This document shows positions 1-11,202 of a DNA stretch of 64,000 nucleotides, in pieces. The translations under genes were made by a program, and so were the position numbers. Position 1 is the first letter of the stretch, and each line of letters begins with the position of its first letter. The stretch spans positions 22,107,597 through 22,171,596 of the forward strand of contig NC_084895.1 in the NCBI RefSeq assembly GCF_958979055.1, in the 5' to 3' direction. Source of the DNA: Alnus glutinosa. Its lineage: Eukaryota > Streptophyta > Magnoliopsida > Fagales > Betulaceae. The notes below the pieces were generated by a model. The model saw only the letters and a list, made by a program, of their open reading frames with translations. It was not told the DNA's origin and did no database searches.

Positions 1-24
1 ATAGAACTGATGTTTGAGAATACT

Positions 25-1641
25 TTATGAACAGCATGATGCAGCCCGGGATCCTTCTGCAGGTCTGTCCACAAGAACCATTCCTGCCGGATTCTGAGCA
101 GGCTGAACCCTAGGCAACCTTTTGGCTGTTCACACAAGAATTTCAGGTCACAGGCCACAAGAATTGGAAAAGGAAAAAATATAGTTAATTCAAGAAGCAG
201 GGACTGTCGGCCAAGTTGGGTAATAGAGTTCTGAAGACTTGTTCAAAGTGTACAGAAAGTCACACTGGCTCGTTTATTTGGAGACACGAATGTAAGCAGA
301 TAGAGTGTACAAGTCTTGTACCATCTAAAGTTCTGGTAGAGAGATAGAAAGGCTACTCTCATTGTGTTAGTGTTAGAATTAAACTACAATATAAAAAGAT
401 AAATAAAGAAAACTAAACTAAATGAACAAATTAAAATGATGCCAAGATATAATCCTCATACAGCAGCAATCAAAGTACAATACACACCGATTTCGTAAAA
501 TATGTCATTGACATTGACAGCCGTTTTGGCAGAGGTCTCCATGAAAAAGAGTCCATTTTCCTCAGCATATACACGTGCCTCCTGCAGCATCAATTTGGTG
601 AATCACAATAAACACAAAATTTCAAGAGATGACAGAGTGCAACACATAGATCAACATATTGAGTAACACAGACACTTATTGAAGAAAAATAAAACAAATC
701 ATTAGTGATAAAAGAAAACGAAAGAAACTTTAGTCTTATGACCAGCTGAGTTGACTTAAAGAAACTTGGTCCCAAGTTGGGTAGGTAGTATTTTCAGCAG
801 TTAACAGAAAAATATGGAACCCCAGCTGCTTGTTTGATATGTAATGCATCTTTCTCTTGGGTGTGACGCTCAAGAACCCTAGGATGATGCTAGATTGATC
901 TTTTTCACACTACTTGCTGTTTGATATATCCCACACCTTTACTCAGAACGCTAATTTCTCAACCCTAAAATCATCTACAGAACTAATTTGTTACAGATCC
1001 GAAGATCTATCAGTTTCCCTAAAGCAGGGCCAAAATCCTCAGCAGCTGAACTATCCTGCATCATAAAACCTAGAAGTTGTGCCAATTAATCAACTCCATT
1101 AGAAGCTGCAACTAATATCTTATAAGATTGCTTAAAAGAAGTAGAATCCTAAGAACTAATAACTGGGATAGGAAGAAGGTATTTAAACAGAGAGAGTGAA
1201 ATCAGCCTTTTTCAGAAAAGGAATGCAACACATAACACCAACAAAAAAGAAAATTATAAACATAAGGCATGATAGTGCCCTTAAGGAAAATGTTAAAATT
1301 ACAACTCCCACCTAACTATTGCACAACTCCAAGGCACATTGGGGTGGGCCCATTGTGCAATAGTTAGGTGGGAGTTATATGTATATCAAGGCCCGTGCCC
1401 TTAAACACTAAATAGTATACACTAGCAATAAAAATAGAATAGTCATTTTTTATAAGTAAACTAAATTTATTAAGAGCGGTAGGACACAACCCAAGTGCAC
1501 AGGAATTATATAAGAAACATGCAGAAAAATAGTACTATAGCAATGAAAATAAAAAATTAGCACCTACTTCAGCCGTCACTTTCCTCTTATTTTCCAAATC
1601 AGCTTTATTCCCGGCTAGAGCCACAACCATGTTAGGATTTC
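25..1641 (-). CDS. RABF2-type (Rab5-like) small GTPase, C-terminal exons only
   Basis: Three exons are readable on the minus strand: 1568-1641, 488-581 and 25-125, with GT/AG junctions and phases that join exactly. They encode the end of a plant Rab5 (RABF2, ARA7/RHA1 type) GTPase, which acts in endosomal and vacuolar trafficking. Visible are the guanine-specificity motif GNKAD (within [15 protein letters not shown]), the ETSAK motif (G5) in [17 protein letters not shown], and a C-terminus ending ASCCS followed by TAA, a double-cysteine geranylgeranylation signal. The P-loop, switch I and switch II exons (about the first 110 residues) were not found in the minus-strand sequence upstream; the copia element begins 390 bp upstream. 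Either the gene is a 3' fragment or its first exons are very distant. Reading frame is open in all three exons, so decay is not evident in what remains. Confidence 0.85.
1303..1376. repeat. Perfect 24-bp inverted repeat in a RABF2 intron
   Basis: Arms at 1303-1326 and 1353-1376 are exact reverse complements (beginning AACTCCCACCTAACTATTG) around a 26-bp GC-rich loop. It sits in the long intron between the exons at 488-581 and 1568-1641, so the precursor RNA could fold into a stem-loop. Size and symmetry fit a very small MITE remnant or a young hairpin locus. Confidence 0.8.
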
Positions 1642-2030
1642 CTGCAACAACCCTAAAATGAATGCATGGTTGCAGCATGTACCACAAAAACTGATCCATT
1701 TTCATGTCTTTCGGACGTATTGATGCAATTATTGTCATGGAAGTGGGTGAATACAACAAGAGAAAAGCAAACTTATGATTTGGCAAGATTCCCAGCTGGA
1801 ACTTGCTCGATGAGTTGAAATATTGCTGTCACATTTTCATTCTTGAAAAGTTTTCAAGTAATGGATTTAAGCCAATAAAACTTCAATCCCAGAATCTCTC
1901 ATTCCCCTTTCGGTTTTCTACAGATCGAGTATACTCCGCAATCATACATTCATACCCAAATCTCCACAATAAATACCCATTCGGCCAACTAACACTATTT
2001 CTCTCAAAAAAAATTCTCACCCATCTATTC
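1642..2030. other. Intron or flank of the RABF2 fragment, no gene recognised
   Basis: The acceptor of the exon at 1568-1641 lies here on the minus strand. No further Rab exon was found. Short open frames exist but match nothing I recognise. The copia element inserted at 2030/2031. Confidence 0.5.
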
Positions 2031-2144
2031 TGTTAAACCAGTTGAAAATGAAAGCAGAAGAGAAACCGAAACCAGGAACAAAGCAACGGCTACTAGCCTT
2101 TGAAGAGAAAACTACTGAACCTAACGGCTACTAGCCGTTGAAGA

Positions 2145-2197
<53 letters not shown>

Positions 2198-2569
2198 AGT
2201 AAAAAAAAGCCGCTTAAACCACTTTACGCTCCAAATCTGCTGCACAAGACTCCACACTTACTGCCTAAGACATGCTGTCAAGACTGCCCAAGATTTTCTC
2301 CTCAAGTTTCCTCTTGCAGAGTTGCAGATGCCCATACTATTCAAACCAGTACAAGACCACCAATACCAAGACATGCCATACTGCTCAGATTTCATCCCAT
2401 ACTTTTTTACTGACTTACGGTAGCAGGGATAGGTGGACCTTCCCTTGTATTTAGTAAATTATTCTTAAACTTTTTGTATATAAAGGTGTTACACACATCC
2501 GCAGAAACTTAATGAAAAGAAGCTTCCATTTTCATTCAAACTTTTCCCTCTACATTTGAACTTCTTTCA
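2031..2569 (+). repeat. 5' LTR of the copia element
   Basis: 539 bp. TATA-like TGTATATAAAGG near 2478 marks the U3/R region. It has two copies of a palindromic motif related to AACGGCTACTAGCCGTT and a poly(A) run of about 50 bases at 2145-2194, absent at that length from the 3' LTR. Confidence 0.93.
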
Positions 2570-2638
2570 TGGTATCAAAGCCATAAAAGGCCAACGCCAT
2601 CCCAAGATCCTTTCTTCACTTCTCCAAAATTTTCTTCA

Positions 2639-3277
2639 ATGGATTCTGCAAATTCCTCAGCAAACTTTCCCAGTCCCTCTGCCGTCTTCTTTCCCAACTT
2701 CACTCAACCAATCTCCTTGAAATTAGAAGGACCAAACTACATTTCATGGCTGTCTCGTGTTGTCCCTGTCATTCGGAGCAATGACCTTATGGGATTTATT
2801 GACGAAGAGGAAACTCGCCCTCCACAACTTCTGTTTGGTGAAAATGGACAAAATGTCCCTAATCCAAATTACACCTTATGGATTAGGAAGGACCAGTTTT
2901 TACTAAGCTGGATCATCTCTATACTCTTTGAGAAGGTGTTATCTCAAGTCTATGGCTTGGACACCTCCAGACTTATTTGGGTTGCTCTGCAAAACAAATT
3001 TGCTTCACAATCACAATCTCGTGTTTCTCATATCAAGAGACAGCTTCAATGCTTGCGCCAAGGCTCCAAGACATGCTCAGAATACATCACTAATGCCAAA
3101 TCTTTGGCTAACCAACTTCTTGTTATTGGCAAACCAATTGATGATGATGATCTCATCAACTTTGTTATGAGTGGACTCAACCCCACCTTCAATGCTTTTA
3201 TCACTACCTTCACCCTTTTACTCTCTCGAGACAAGCCTTCTTTTGATGATTTTCAAAATGAGCTTCTATGTTATTGA
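2639..3277 (+). pseudogene. copia gag N-terminal part
   Basis: An open frame of 212 codons starts at the ATG 70 bp after the 5' LTR. It carries the usual plant copia gag opening (LKLEGPNYISWLSRVV) and the gag helical domain (SRVSHIKRQLQCLR and following). The frame is closed by TGA at 3275-3277. Gag homology resumes in other frames: a nucleocapsid zinc knuckle (CQICGKTSHQALDC, CX2CX4HX4C) is readable near 3593-3634. In the intact family gag packages element RNA in cytoplasmic particles; here it cannot be made in full. Confidence 0.9.
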
Positions 3278-3634
3278 ATTAACAACAGCTTGCTACTCCT
3301 GACACTTATACTTTTGCTATATTTTCTCACAAACCAAGTACTCCCAAATCAGGCTTCGACAGCAGCACTTCCTCAAGCATAAGCAACAATTTCCAAGGTA
3401 TCCTTCCAAAGGTTCATCACAGCCTCCTAATGGTGGATCTTTTCAACACCACAGGGGAACACCGTCTCGATATAGAAGCCCCTACCAGTCCTCAAATGGT
3501 TTCTCTCCCAAACCATTCTCAAATTCGGCACAACCTCAGCAGTACTTTGCTCCAAATCAACTTGGCAGGAAACCTCTTCTTCGTGCTCCATGTCAGATAT
3601 GTGGGAAAACTAGTCATCAAGCCCTTGATTGTTA

Positions 3635-6600
3635 CCACCGCATGGATCATGCATACCAAGGCAGACATCCTCCCTCACAACTAGCTGCTATGGTAGCTCA
3701 AAACATCACCTTTGATGACTCAGAGTGGTTTGCTTACAGTGGGGCAAATGCTCACATCACCAATGACTTGGAAACTCTTAGCATTCAGCAACTATTTGAA
3801 AGTACTGAGACTGTGGCTATCAACAATGGATCAGACCTTACCATCAACAACTCTTGTTCACACCTCTCACTCTGCCTTTAAATTAAACAATGTCATTCAT
3901 TGTCCAAAAGCTTCTGCTCAACTCTTATCCATTCAACCTTTTTGTAAAGACAATGACTGCTTCTTTATTCTTATTGACTCTCATTTTTTTGTGAAGGACA
4001 AATGCACAAGGCAATTCTCCTGGCTGGCAAGACTGAGAATGGTCTCTACCCTTTGCGCTTCAAAAGAAGTTCTCTCAAAGCACAACATGTTGCAGTGGCC
4101 TTGATAGGGATAAGAACTAATTTAATCTGGCATTATAGATTAGGACACCTGTTACTGATATTGTATCACGGGTTGTTAAATCTTTTCATCTTCCTATTAT
4201 CTCTTCAGCATCTAATGAAACGTTAGTTTGTGAATCCTATCAATTGGGCAAAAGCAAAAGTTTACCATTTTCTACTTCAAACTGATGCATAAACACTCCA
4301 TTACATCTTATCGATACAAACATTTGGACCTCACCAATAATTTCAATTAGTAGATACAAATACTATGTAATCTTTGTGGATGATTTCTCTCGATTTTCAT
4401 GGCTTTATCCATTGCAAACAAAATTTGATGTTTATGACTATTTCATAAAATTCAAACTTATTGTTGAAAAACAATTTTCTTCCTCCATCAAGCAACTTCA
4501 GTCAGATGGTGGGGGAGAATTCATGTCTCATCAATTCCAAACATTCCTTGATAACAAGGGAATTGCTCACATAAAATCTTGTCCTTACACCTCTCAACAA
4601 AATAGTTTAGCTGAAAGAAAATTATGCCATATACTTGAGATTGGACTAACCTTGTTAGCTCACTCTCATCTTCCAAATCAGTGAAATCACTACTGGTTGG
4701 AAGCTTTCCTCACTGTTGTCCACCTTATAAACCGGTTGCCAAGTCTAGTCCTTGATCACACCTCCCCTTTCTTTCAACTCTATTATAAGGAACCATATTA
4801 TCAACATTTAAAGGTGTTTGGATGTAAATGTTTTCCTTTGTTGCATCCTTTTGGTCCCCACAAATTGAAATTCTGTTCCAAACCATGCATCTTCATTGGT
4901 TAGAATTTTGCAGGTTACAAGTGCCTTGATCCTATCACTAACAAGGTTTATCTATCACAACATGTTGTCTTTGATGAAGCTTCTTGCCAAAGATCAATCC
5001 AACACTTCTCTGCCTCCCAAGTTCAGTGCCTCAGATCTGCACTCCCGGTTAGTATTCCCATGACTTATGCTCAATTTCCCACTTCATCTCTTATTACTAA
5101 CCCTTCTCATACATCTCAGCCAAATGAAACCTCTATCATATCTCCATCACTTCCTCATCATCCAATCCATGATACCTCTTCTAATTACTCTTCTGCATCT
5201 GCACCACCCTCTACTTCAACAGCTCTTGCATTACCAACCACCACTATTTCCTTAGTTGTTCCTTATCAACCTAGTGAACCCCATGCTTGTCACCCTATGA
5301 CTACCCGGTCTCGTACCAACTCCCTCAAACCTAAGGCATTTCTAGATAATCATCTCTTCTACACTCCCAAGTATCCTCCAAAAGTCTTTCACAGTACACT
5401 TCAAGATACAGAACCAAGTTGCTATAGTAAGGCTTACAAAGATCCAAGATGGCAACAAGCAATGCTTGAAGAGCTCCAAGCTTTACAGTCCAATGAAACC
5501 TGGACTTTATGTCCTAGACCACCACATCAACACATTATTTCCAACAAATGGGTCTATCGGATCAAGCACAAGTTAGATGAAACAATAGACAGATTTAAAG
5601 CAAGGCTAGTGGCTAAAGGGTATGAGCAGCAATGTGGTATAGATTACACTGAAACCTTTAGTCCTGTAATAAAACCTTCCACCATTCGAGTGTTACTCTC
5701 CTTGGCAGTACAATTTCATTGGAGCATTAGGCAACTTGATGTGTCCACAATGCCTTCTTGCATGGATTCTTAGTTGAAACTATTTTCATGGACAACCAAA
5801 GGGCTTCATTGATAAACAACATCCAAATTTTGTGTGCAAACTTCACAAGGCTCTCTATGGCTTGAAACAAGCTCTTCCTAGAGCTTGGTTTCGTCGTATT
5901 TCATCTTTCTTATTGGAACTTGGATTTACAGCTTCACTTGTGGATACTTCTGTATTCACTTTGTTCTCTGGTTCAACACTTGTACATATGCTAGTCTATG
6001 TTGATGATATTATCATCACAGGACCTGACAATGCTCTCATCAGTGCTGTGATCACTCGGGTGCAACATGAATTCCCGCTCAAAGATCTCGGTCCTCTACG
6101 TTTCTTCTTGGGAATTCAGATTACCCGCACCAAAGAAGGCTTACATCTTTGCCAAGCCAAATACATCTCTGACTTACTTACTCGGACTCACATGGAGCCT
6201 GCCAAACCAGCTAGATCTCCATGCTCCTCCATATCCAAGCTCTCTTCCTTTGATGGTGATCCTCTCCCCAATCCTACAAAATACAAGCACATAGTTGGCT
6301 TTTTACAATATTGCACCTTAACCCATCTAGAAATTTCTTTCTCTGTTAATCAATTATGCCAACATCTTCATGCTCCTACTACTACCCATTTAACTACTGC
6401 AAAGAGAGTTCTTCATTACCTTAAATCCTCTATAGATCAATGCATCTTTTTCTCCAAAGGATCTTTGCAACTCTCTGCCTACTGTGACCGTGATTGGGCA
6501 AGAAGTTCAGATGACAGGAAATCTACCTCAGGCTTTGCTATCTTTCTTGGATCCAATATCATCTATTGGAGTGCCCAAAAGCAACATGTTGTATCCAGAA

Positions 6601-6890
6601 GTAGTACAGAAGCTGAATACCGATCCCTTGCTATTCCAATTGTCGAACTGTTTTGGCTAAGAATGTTGTTTCATGATATCCAAGTCCCCTTATTTTCCAC
6701 TCCAATCATTTTGTGTGATAATATTAGTGCATTGGCATTAGCATCCAACCCAATTTATCATGCTTAATCCAAACATATTGAAGTAGACTATCATTTTGTT
6801 TGAGAAAATGTGCTCAACAGAGATATTTCAATTAAATTTATCTCCACAAATGATCAAGTTGCTGATGTTTTCACCAAAGGACTCTCCACC
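3635..6890 (+). pseudogene. copia pol region: protease, integrase, reverse transcriptase, RNase H
   Basis: Domains appear in copia order but are broken by stops and frame changes. The protease region has WFAYSGANAHIT, in which the catalytic Asp of the D-S/T-G motif is replaced by Tyr. Integrase at about 4370-4690 keeps the D,D,E pattern (VDDFSRFSWL, SDGGGEF, SLAERK). Reverse transcriptase starts near 5540 (NKWVYRIKHKLDE), shifts frame near 5755 and retains the LVYVDDIIITG active site near 5993-6025. RNase H includes SRSSTEAEYRSLA, followed by a stop at 6766 and the DVFTKGLS tail near 6860. The number of lesions implies an old insertion. Confidence 0.92.
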
Positions 6891-6955
6891 GATTGGTTTA
6901 TGCTTCTCAAGTCCAAGCTATTTTTGATTTCATCCCCTCTCAGCTTCAGTGGGGA

Positions 6956-7501
6956 TGTTAAACCAGTTGAAAATGCAATTGAAAATGAAAGCAGAAGAGA
7001 AACCGTAACCTGGAACAAAGCAACGGCTACTAGCCGTTGAAGAGAAAACTACTGAACCTAATGGCTACTAGCCGTTGAAGAAGAAAGTAGCACCTAACGG
7101 CTACTAGCCATTGAAGAAAAAAAAAAAGCAGCCGCTTAAACCACTTTACACTCCAAATCTGCCGCACAAGACTCCACACTTAATGCCTAAGACATGCTGT
7201 CAAGACTGCCCAATACTTTCTACTAAAGTTTCCTCTTGCAGAGTTGCAGATGCCCGTACTGTTCAGACCAGTACAAGACCACCAATACCAAGACATGCCA
7301 TATTGTTCAGATTTCATCCCATACTTTTTTACTGACTTGCGGTAGCATGGATAGGTGCACCTTCCCTTGTATTTAGTAAACTATACTTTTTTATTCTTAA
7401 ACTTGTTGTATATAGAGGTGTCGCACACCTCGGGAGAAACTTAATGAAAAGAAGCTTCCATTTTCATTCATACTTTTCGCTCTACATTTGAACTTCTTTC
7501 A
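6956..7501 (+). repeat. 3' LTR of the copia element
   Basis: 546 bp. It carries three copies of the palindromic AACGGCTACTAGCCGTT motif against two in the 5' LTR, each followed by a purine-rich GAAGA spacer. It ends CTTCTTTCA before the flank CATTC. Confidence 0.93.
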
Positions 7502-7984
7502 CATTCGGTTTCTCCAAGAAAAAATCCTTCAAAAATTTCAATACCCATTCGATTAGAGCCAACCCAAACACCACAAAATGATCCAAAAAACAATTACAAT
7601 ACCCATGAAGATTCTCTACCGAAAATCTTCACAAAACAACCCAAATCAAACAAAAATCAAGAAATCAAGCCTAAAAATTATACTAACCCTAAAAAAAAAC
7701 AAAAAAAAAATAGATTTTCTACCTTTTGGGTACCGAGAAAATGTTGGAACTCCAAGCTTTTTGACCTCACTGGCGTTGGGCCATGACCCACTGGCCCTGG
7801 CGCCGTCATCTGCCCCAATCTGTGATTCTCTCTTTCTCTCGGTCTCTCTTCCTTTCTCTCTCAGTCTCTCGATGGGGACAAAAAGAAAAGAAGAACAAGA
7901 AAGAAAGGGCAGAAGAGAAGAGAAAAGAAGAAGAACAAAGGGACGTGCGTGAGACTTAAAATGAAAAGGAGGGAAATTTTTTGA
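7502..7984. other. Low-complexity flank, no gene supported
   Basis: A-rich, then a CT-rich stretch (about 7822-7870) and an AAGA-rich stretch. Overlapping open frames on both strands come from base composition. The CT-rich part resembles a plant 5' leader, but no downstream protein is recognisable. Confidence 0.4.
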
Positions 7985-8128
7985 AGCAAATTGCTGCCAT
8001 TTGTACAAATTTAACGGCACAAATTAACATTGTTTGTATATTAAACGGCACAACTTTGTAATTTGTGCCGCTTGTAAATAAACGGCATAAGATTTATGCT
8101 GCTTAAACAGTAAGCGACATTAAATTTA
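7985..8128. repeat. AT-rich host repeat, part 1 of 3
   Basis: Contains palindromic words such as GGCATAAGATTTATGC and repeats of AAACGGCACAA and GTGCCGCTTG. The same text resumes at 9931-10030 and 24730-24890 once the inserted elements are removed, so these three blocks were once one array. Confidence 0.75.
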
Positions 8129-8604
8129 AGCGCTAAAAATAGGGAATTGCCTCTTGTGGTTTAATTTTTTATTTGTTGCCCTCTATAATTCATTTTGTAT
8201 TGCAGATGGTACTTTGGCTTTGGGAAAAGACGGAGATGATACTTCCGTCAAAATTTCCGTCCAAAAACTAACGATAGTCCATGTGTCTATACTCTCAGGT
8301 GTTGACATGTGTCCTATATATTAAAAAAATTAAAAAACTGAAAATAAAAGGCTTCAAAAATTAATAAAAAACATAAAATAATAAATTTTTTTAAAAAAAA
8401 AGTATTAAAAACTTTTAATAAAATGAAAAAAGAAAAAAGAAAAAAGAAAAAAGAAAAAAAGAAGAGGGGTGGCCGAACCACCCACAAGCCAAATGGGGGT
8501 GGTTCGGCCACCCCCAAAGGCCAAACCCCATTAATTTTATTTATTTTATTTTGTGCTCTTTGGCCCTTGGGGGAACCACCCTCGTAGTCCATGGGGTGGT
8601 TTAG

Positions 8605-9015
8605 TGACGCAGCAAATGAAAACAGAGGCTGAATTTTCTGCGAACTTCCACTTTTAGCTAATCAAACTCACTCCAAAATATAAGAAAAACAAACCCAACG
8701 TCTCATTGGGGAAAGAGGAGTCTCACCTCAGGGATAAACGCAGCAATTTTATTCATTATTCTCTGCTCTTCTCCAGTTACAACAGCGTTTAAATAATCAT
8801 GAGAACCCTACCTTATTACGCCTATGATTAAGCTATCTAATGGCTGAAATAGGAAAACACCCTTATTAGTCTAGGCTTGCTGTCCACGCCTAAAAACAAG
8901 CCTACAATCACGTGGATACATGCTGCTTTGGGTTAGGACCTTTATTGAATAGCATAAAATAAAATAATTCCTTAAATGTGCCCAAAGGTCTTGAACGGTC
9001 TTGTTGACGCCGTCA
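8605..9015 (-). mobile_element. Solo LTR with perfect 5-bp target duplication
   Basis: 411 bp starting TGACGCAGC and ending CGCCGTCA, flanked by TTTAG on both sides (8600-8604 and 9016-9020). The uninterrupted host sequence can be read in the related block near 9650. On the minus strand a TATA-like TTATTTAAA is followed by AATGAATAAAA, the order expected for an LTR promoter and polyadenylation signal, so it is placed on the minus strand. The internal region was lost by LTR recombination. Confidence 0.85.
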
Positions 9016-9193
9016 TTTAGTCACCCCTCTTTTTGGTTCTTTTTTTTTTTTTTTTCATTTTTTTAAAGCCTTTAATTTTTTTTTTTTTTAAGTTATTAAT
9101 GTTTTTTTTAATGCATAGGACATGTGTAAATATATGAGAGTAGACTACCGTTAGTTTTTGGATGGAAATTTGGATAAAGGTACAATCTCTGTT

Positions 9194-9375
9194 GAGTAAT
9201 GCTACATATCATTCATTTGTCATCTTTTTATCCGACCAAAATTGATGTGGCTCTTAAAATCATTATTGAATTTATAATAGATCATTATTGGATTTTGATC
9301 CAATGGTGATTTTAAAAGTCACATCAATTTTGGGGGGACAAAATGAGGATAAATGGATGATATGTAGCATTACTC
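9194..9375. mobile_element. MITE, family with GAGTAATGCTACATATCAT ends
   Basis: Terminal inverted repeats GAGTAATGCTACATATCAT and its complement enclose 182 bp. The internal text (AAAATTGATGTGGCTCTTAAAATC and its mirror) recurs at 31320-31488 and 35213-35389. No clear duplication is seen at this copy, which lies at the seam between two blocks of the surrounding element. Confidence 0.8.
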
Positions 9376-9930
9376 AAAAACTTTTAATAAAATGAAAAAA
9401 GAAAAAAAAGAGGAGGGGTGGCCCCCATGGCCGATTTGGGGTGGCCGAACCACCCACAAGCCAAATGGGGGTGGTTTGGCCACCCCCAAGGGCCAAACCC
9501 CATTAATTTTATTTATTTTATTTTTTGCTCTTTAGCCCTTGGGGAGCCATGGGGGCGGTTCGGCCACCCCCAAGGGCCAAAGTGTCAAACCCCATTTTTC
9601 TTTTTTTGTGCTCTTTGGCCCTTAGGGAACTACCCCCGTGGTCCATGGGGTAATTTAGTCACCCCTCTTTTTGGTTCTTTTTTTTTCATTTTTTTTAAAG
9701 CTTTTAATTTATTTTTTGTAAAGCTTTTTAATGTTTTTTAATGCATAGGACACATGTCAATATTTGAGAATAAACTACCGTTAGTTTTTGGATGAAAATT
9801 TGGATAAAGGTACAATCTCTATCTTTTCTCAAAGCCAAGGTATCATCTACGATACAAAATTAACTACAAGAGGCAAAAAAATAAAAAAGTTAAACCACAA
9901 GGAATAAAAATGTGTTTAACTCTAAATTTA

Positions 9931-10030
9931 ATGTTGTTTACTGTGCAACAAACATCAATTTTTGCCGTTTCCATATTAAACGGCACAATTTTGTAATTTG
10001 TGCCACTTGTAAATAAAGGTATAAGATTTA
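9931..10030. repeat. AT-rich host repeat, part 2 of 3
   Basis: Continues the array seen at 7985-8128 after removal of the Mutator-like element, and is itself cut at 10030 by a MITE. Confidence 0.7.
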
Positions 10031-10103
10031 GGGAAATGATTTTTCTACATCACATTACTCTACATCAATCCTACACCAAGACACATAGGGTGTGGGATCC
10101 ATG

Positions 10104-10275
10104 CACTACAAAAAATCATGCAATTCGCCACGTGGTTATGCACGTGTCCAGATCGCCACATGGGATTCGGGCACGTGGCCAAATCTAGCCACGTTTCACA
10201 CCACGTGGCCACGTGGAATATGACCACGTCGCCAAATGGCCACGTGTCATCTATCCACGTGGCCAATTATTGTAA
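10104..10275. repeat. 5' subterminal repeats of the CACTA element (G-box cluster)
   Basis: Seven CACGTG hexamers occur in about 170 bp, mostly as GCCACGTGG in both orientations. In this family such repeats bind the element's own transposition protein; CACGTG is also the core site of plant bHLH and bZIP factors. Confidence 0.85.
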
Positions 10276-10329
10276 TTTTAAAAAAATTACAAGTTTTTTT
10301 TTTGGACATTAGAAAAAATAATCCAATAC

Positions 10330-10712
10330 TTTACATGTGAGATAAATCATTTAAAAAATAAATACTACTTTTAATTAATACTACGTACATATTTTGGTAT
10401 ATTCTATGGTTTGAACTCTAACCCTAATTTATTATTTATATAGCTTGCATATATACGTATGGCTAGAGTTTATATTTGTGTAATATATGTATATATATAT
10501 ACATTAAAAATATATACTTGTTTTAATTAATTCTATATACATATTTAATAGTATATATATACATAATGTATATATACCATATATAGCACTAACCCTAGTT
10601 TAGTGCTATATATAGTATATATACGTAAGGTTAGGGTTGTGTACTACGTACTGCACATATAAAACATATACTTTAAAAAATATAACAATTTGCAATATAT
10701 TAATACTATATA
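10330..10712. repeat. Telomere-like and AT-rich repeat inside the CACTA element
   Basis: Fragments of CCCTAA/TTAGGG words alternate with TATATATAGTATATATAC. The same pattern fills 15840-17160, so this block was separated from it by the AGO4 fragments and later insertions. Confidence 0.7.
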
Positions 10713-10736
10713 CATAAACCGCAATTGTGCTTGATT

Positions 10737-11170
10737 CAGGGGCGGACTAGCTTTAGGCCTCTGAAAATGATAATAATAATAATAATAATAATTTACTATA
10801 CTAGTCTAGAATTCCCAAGTTGGCCCCACCAAGGCCACCATCACTATCCAGTAGCATTTTTTTTTTTTTTTTTAGGGGCCCACAGCATGGTTTTTTCAGT
10901 TGAATACAAAAATCAATTCATTGCTTCTTAGTTCTTCCATCTATTATCCTCTACTCTAGTCTTCTATTAGCAATCTATCAGAAGTGAGGAGTCCATTGTC
11001 CAAGACACTCCATCAGTCGATTCTGACTTTCAGTTTCAGTCCATCTCACCTGCTGCCCTACAGCACCTCAAGCACGCACGGCTCAAGAAATGAAATGATA
11101 GAAGAAAAAAAAAAGGAAAAAAAACTTGTAAAAGCTCTTAGACAAAGAACTAAAGAACGAACGAAAAACA

Positions 11171-11202
<32 letters not shown>

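Larger units (their letters stand above)
2031..7501 (+). mobile_element. Ty1/copia LTR retrotransposon, full structure, coding region decayed
   Basis: LTRs at 2031-2569 and 6956-7501 start TGTTAAACCAG and end CTTCTTTCA. The primer-binding site TGGTATCAAAGC follows the 5' LTR directly (initiator tRNA-Met type), and a purine tract AGTGGGGA precedes the 3' LTR. Flanking 5-mers are TATTC (left) and CATTC (right), a target duplication with one change. Gene order gag, protease, integrase, reverse transcriptase, RNase H defines copia. Internal stops, frameshifts and a changed protease active site make it inactive. It lies just upstream of the RABF2 exons. Confidence 0.95.
8129..9922. mobile_element. 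Mutator-like non-autonomous element with long degenerate TIRs
   Basis: Left end (TTGTGGTTTAATTTTTTATT, then TTTTGTATTGCAGATGGTAC) and the reverse complement of the right end (TTGTGGTTTAACTTTTTTATT, then TTTTGTATCGTAGATGATAC) are alike for well over 100 bp. TAAATTTA flanks both ends (8121-8128 and 9923-9930), consistent with an 8-9 bp duplication inside the host repeat. The middle has two blocks of the GGTGGCCGAACCACCC-type inverted motif, suggesting one copy inside or beside another. No transposase frame is present. Confidence 0.75.

Noticed and set aside
7578..8020. Lys/Arg-rich open frames on both strands
   Set aside because: Low-complexity AAGA and CT tracts; no domain, splice pattern or homology recognised.
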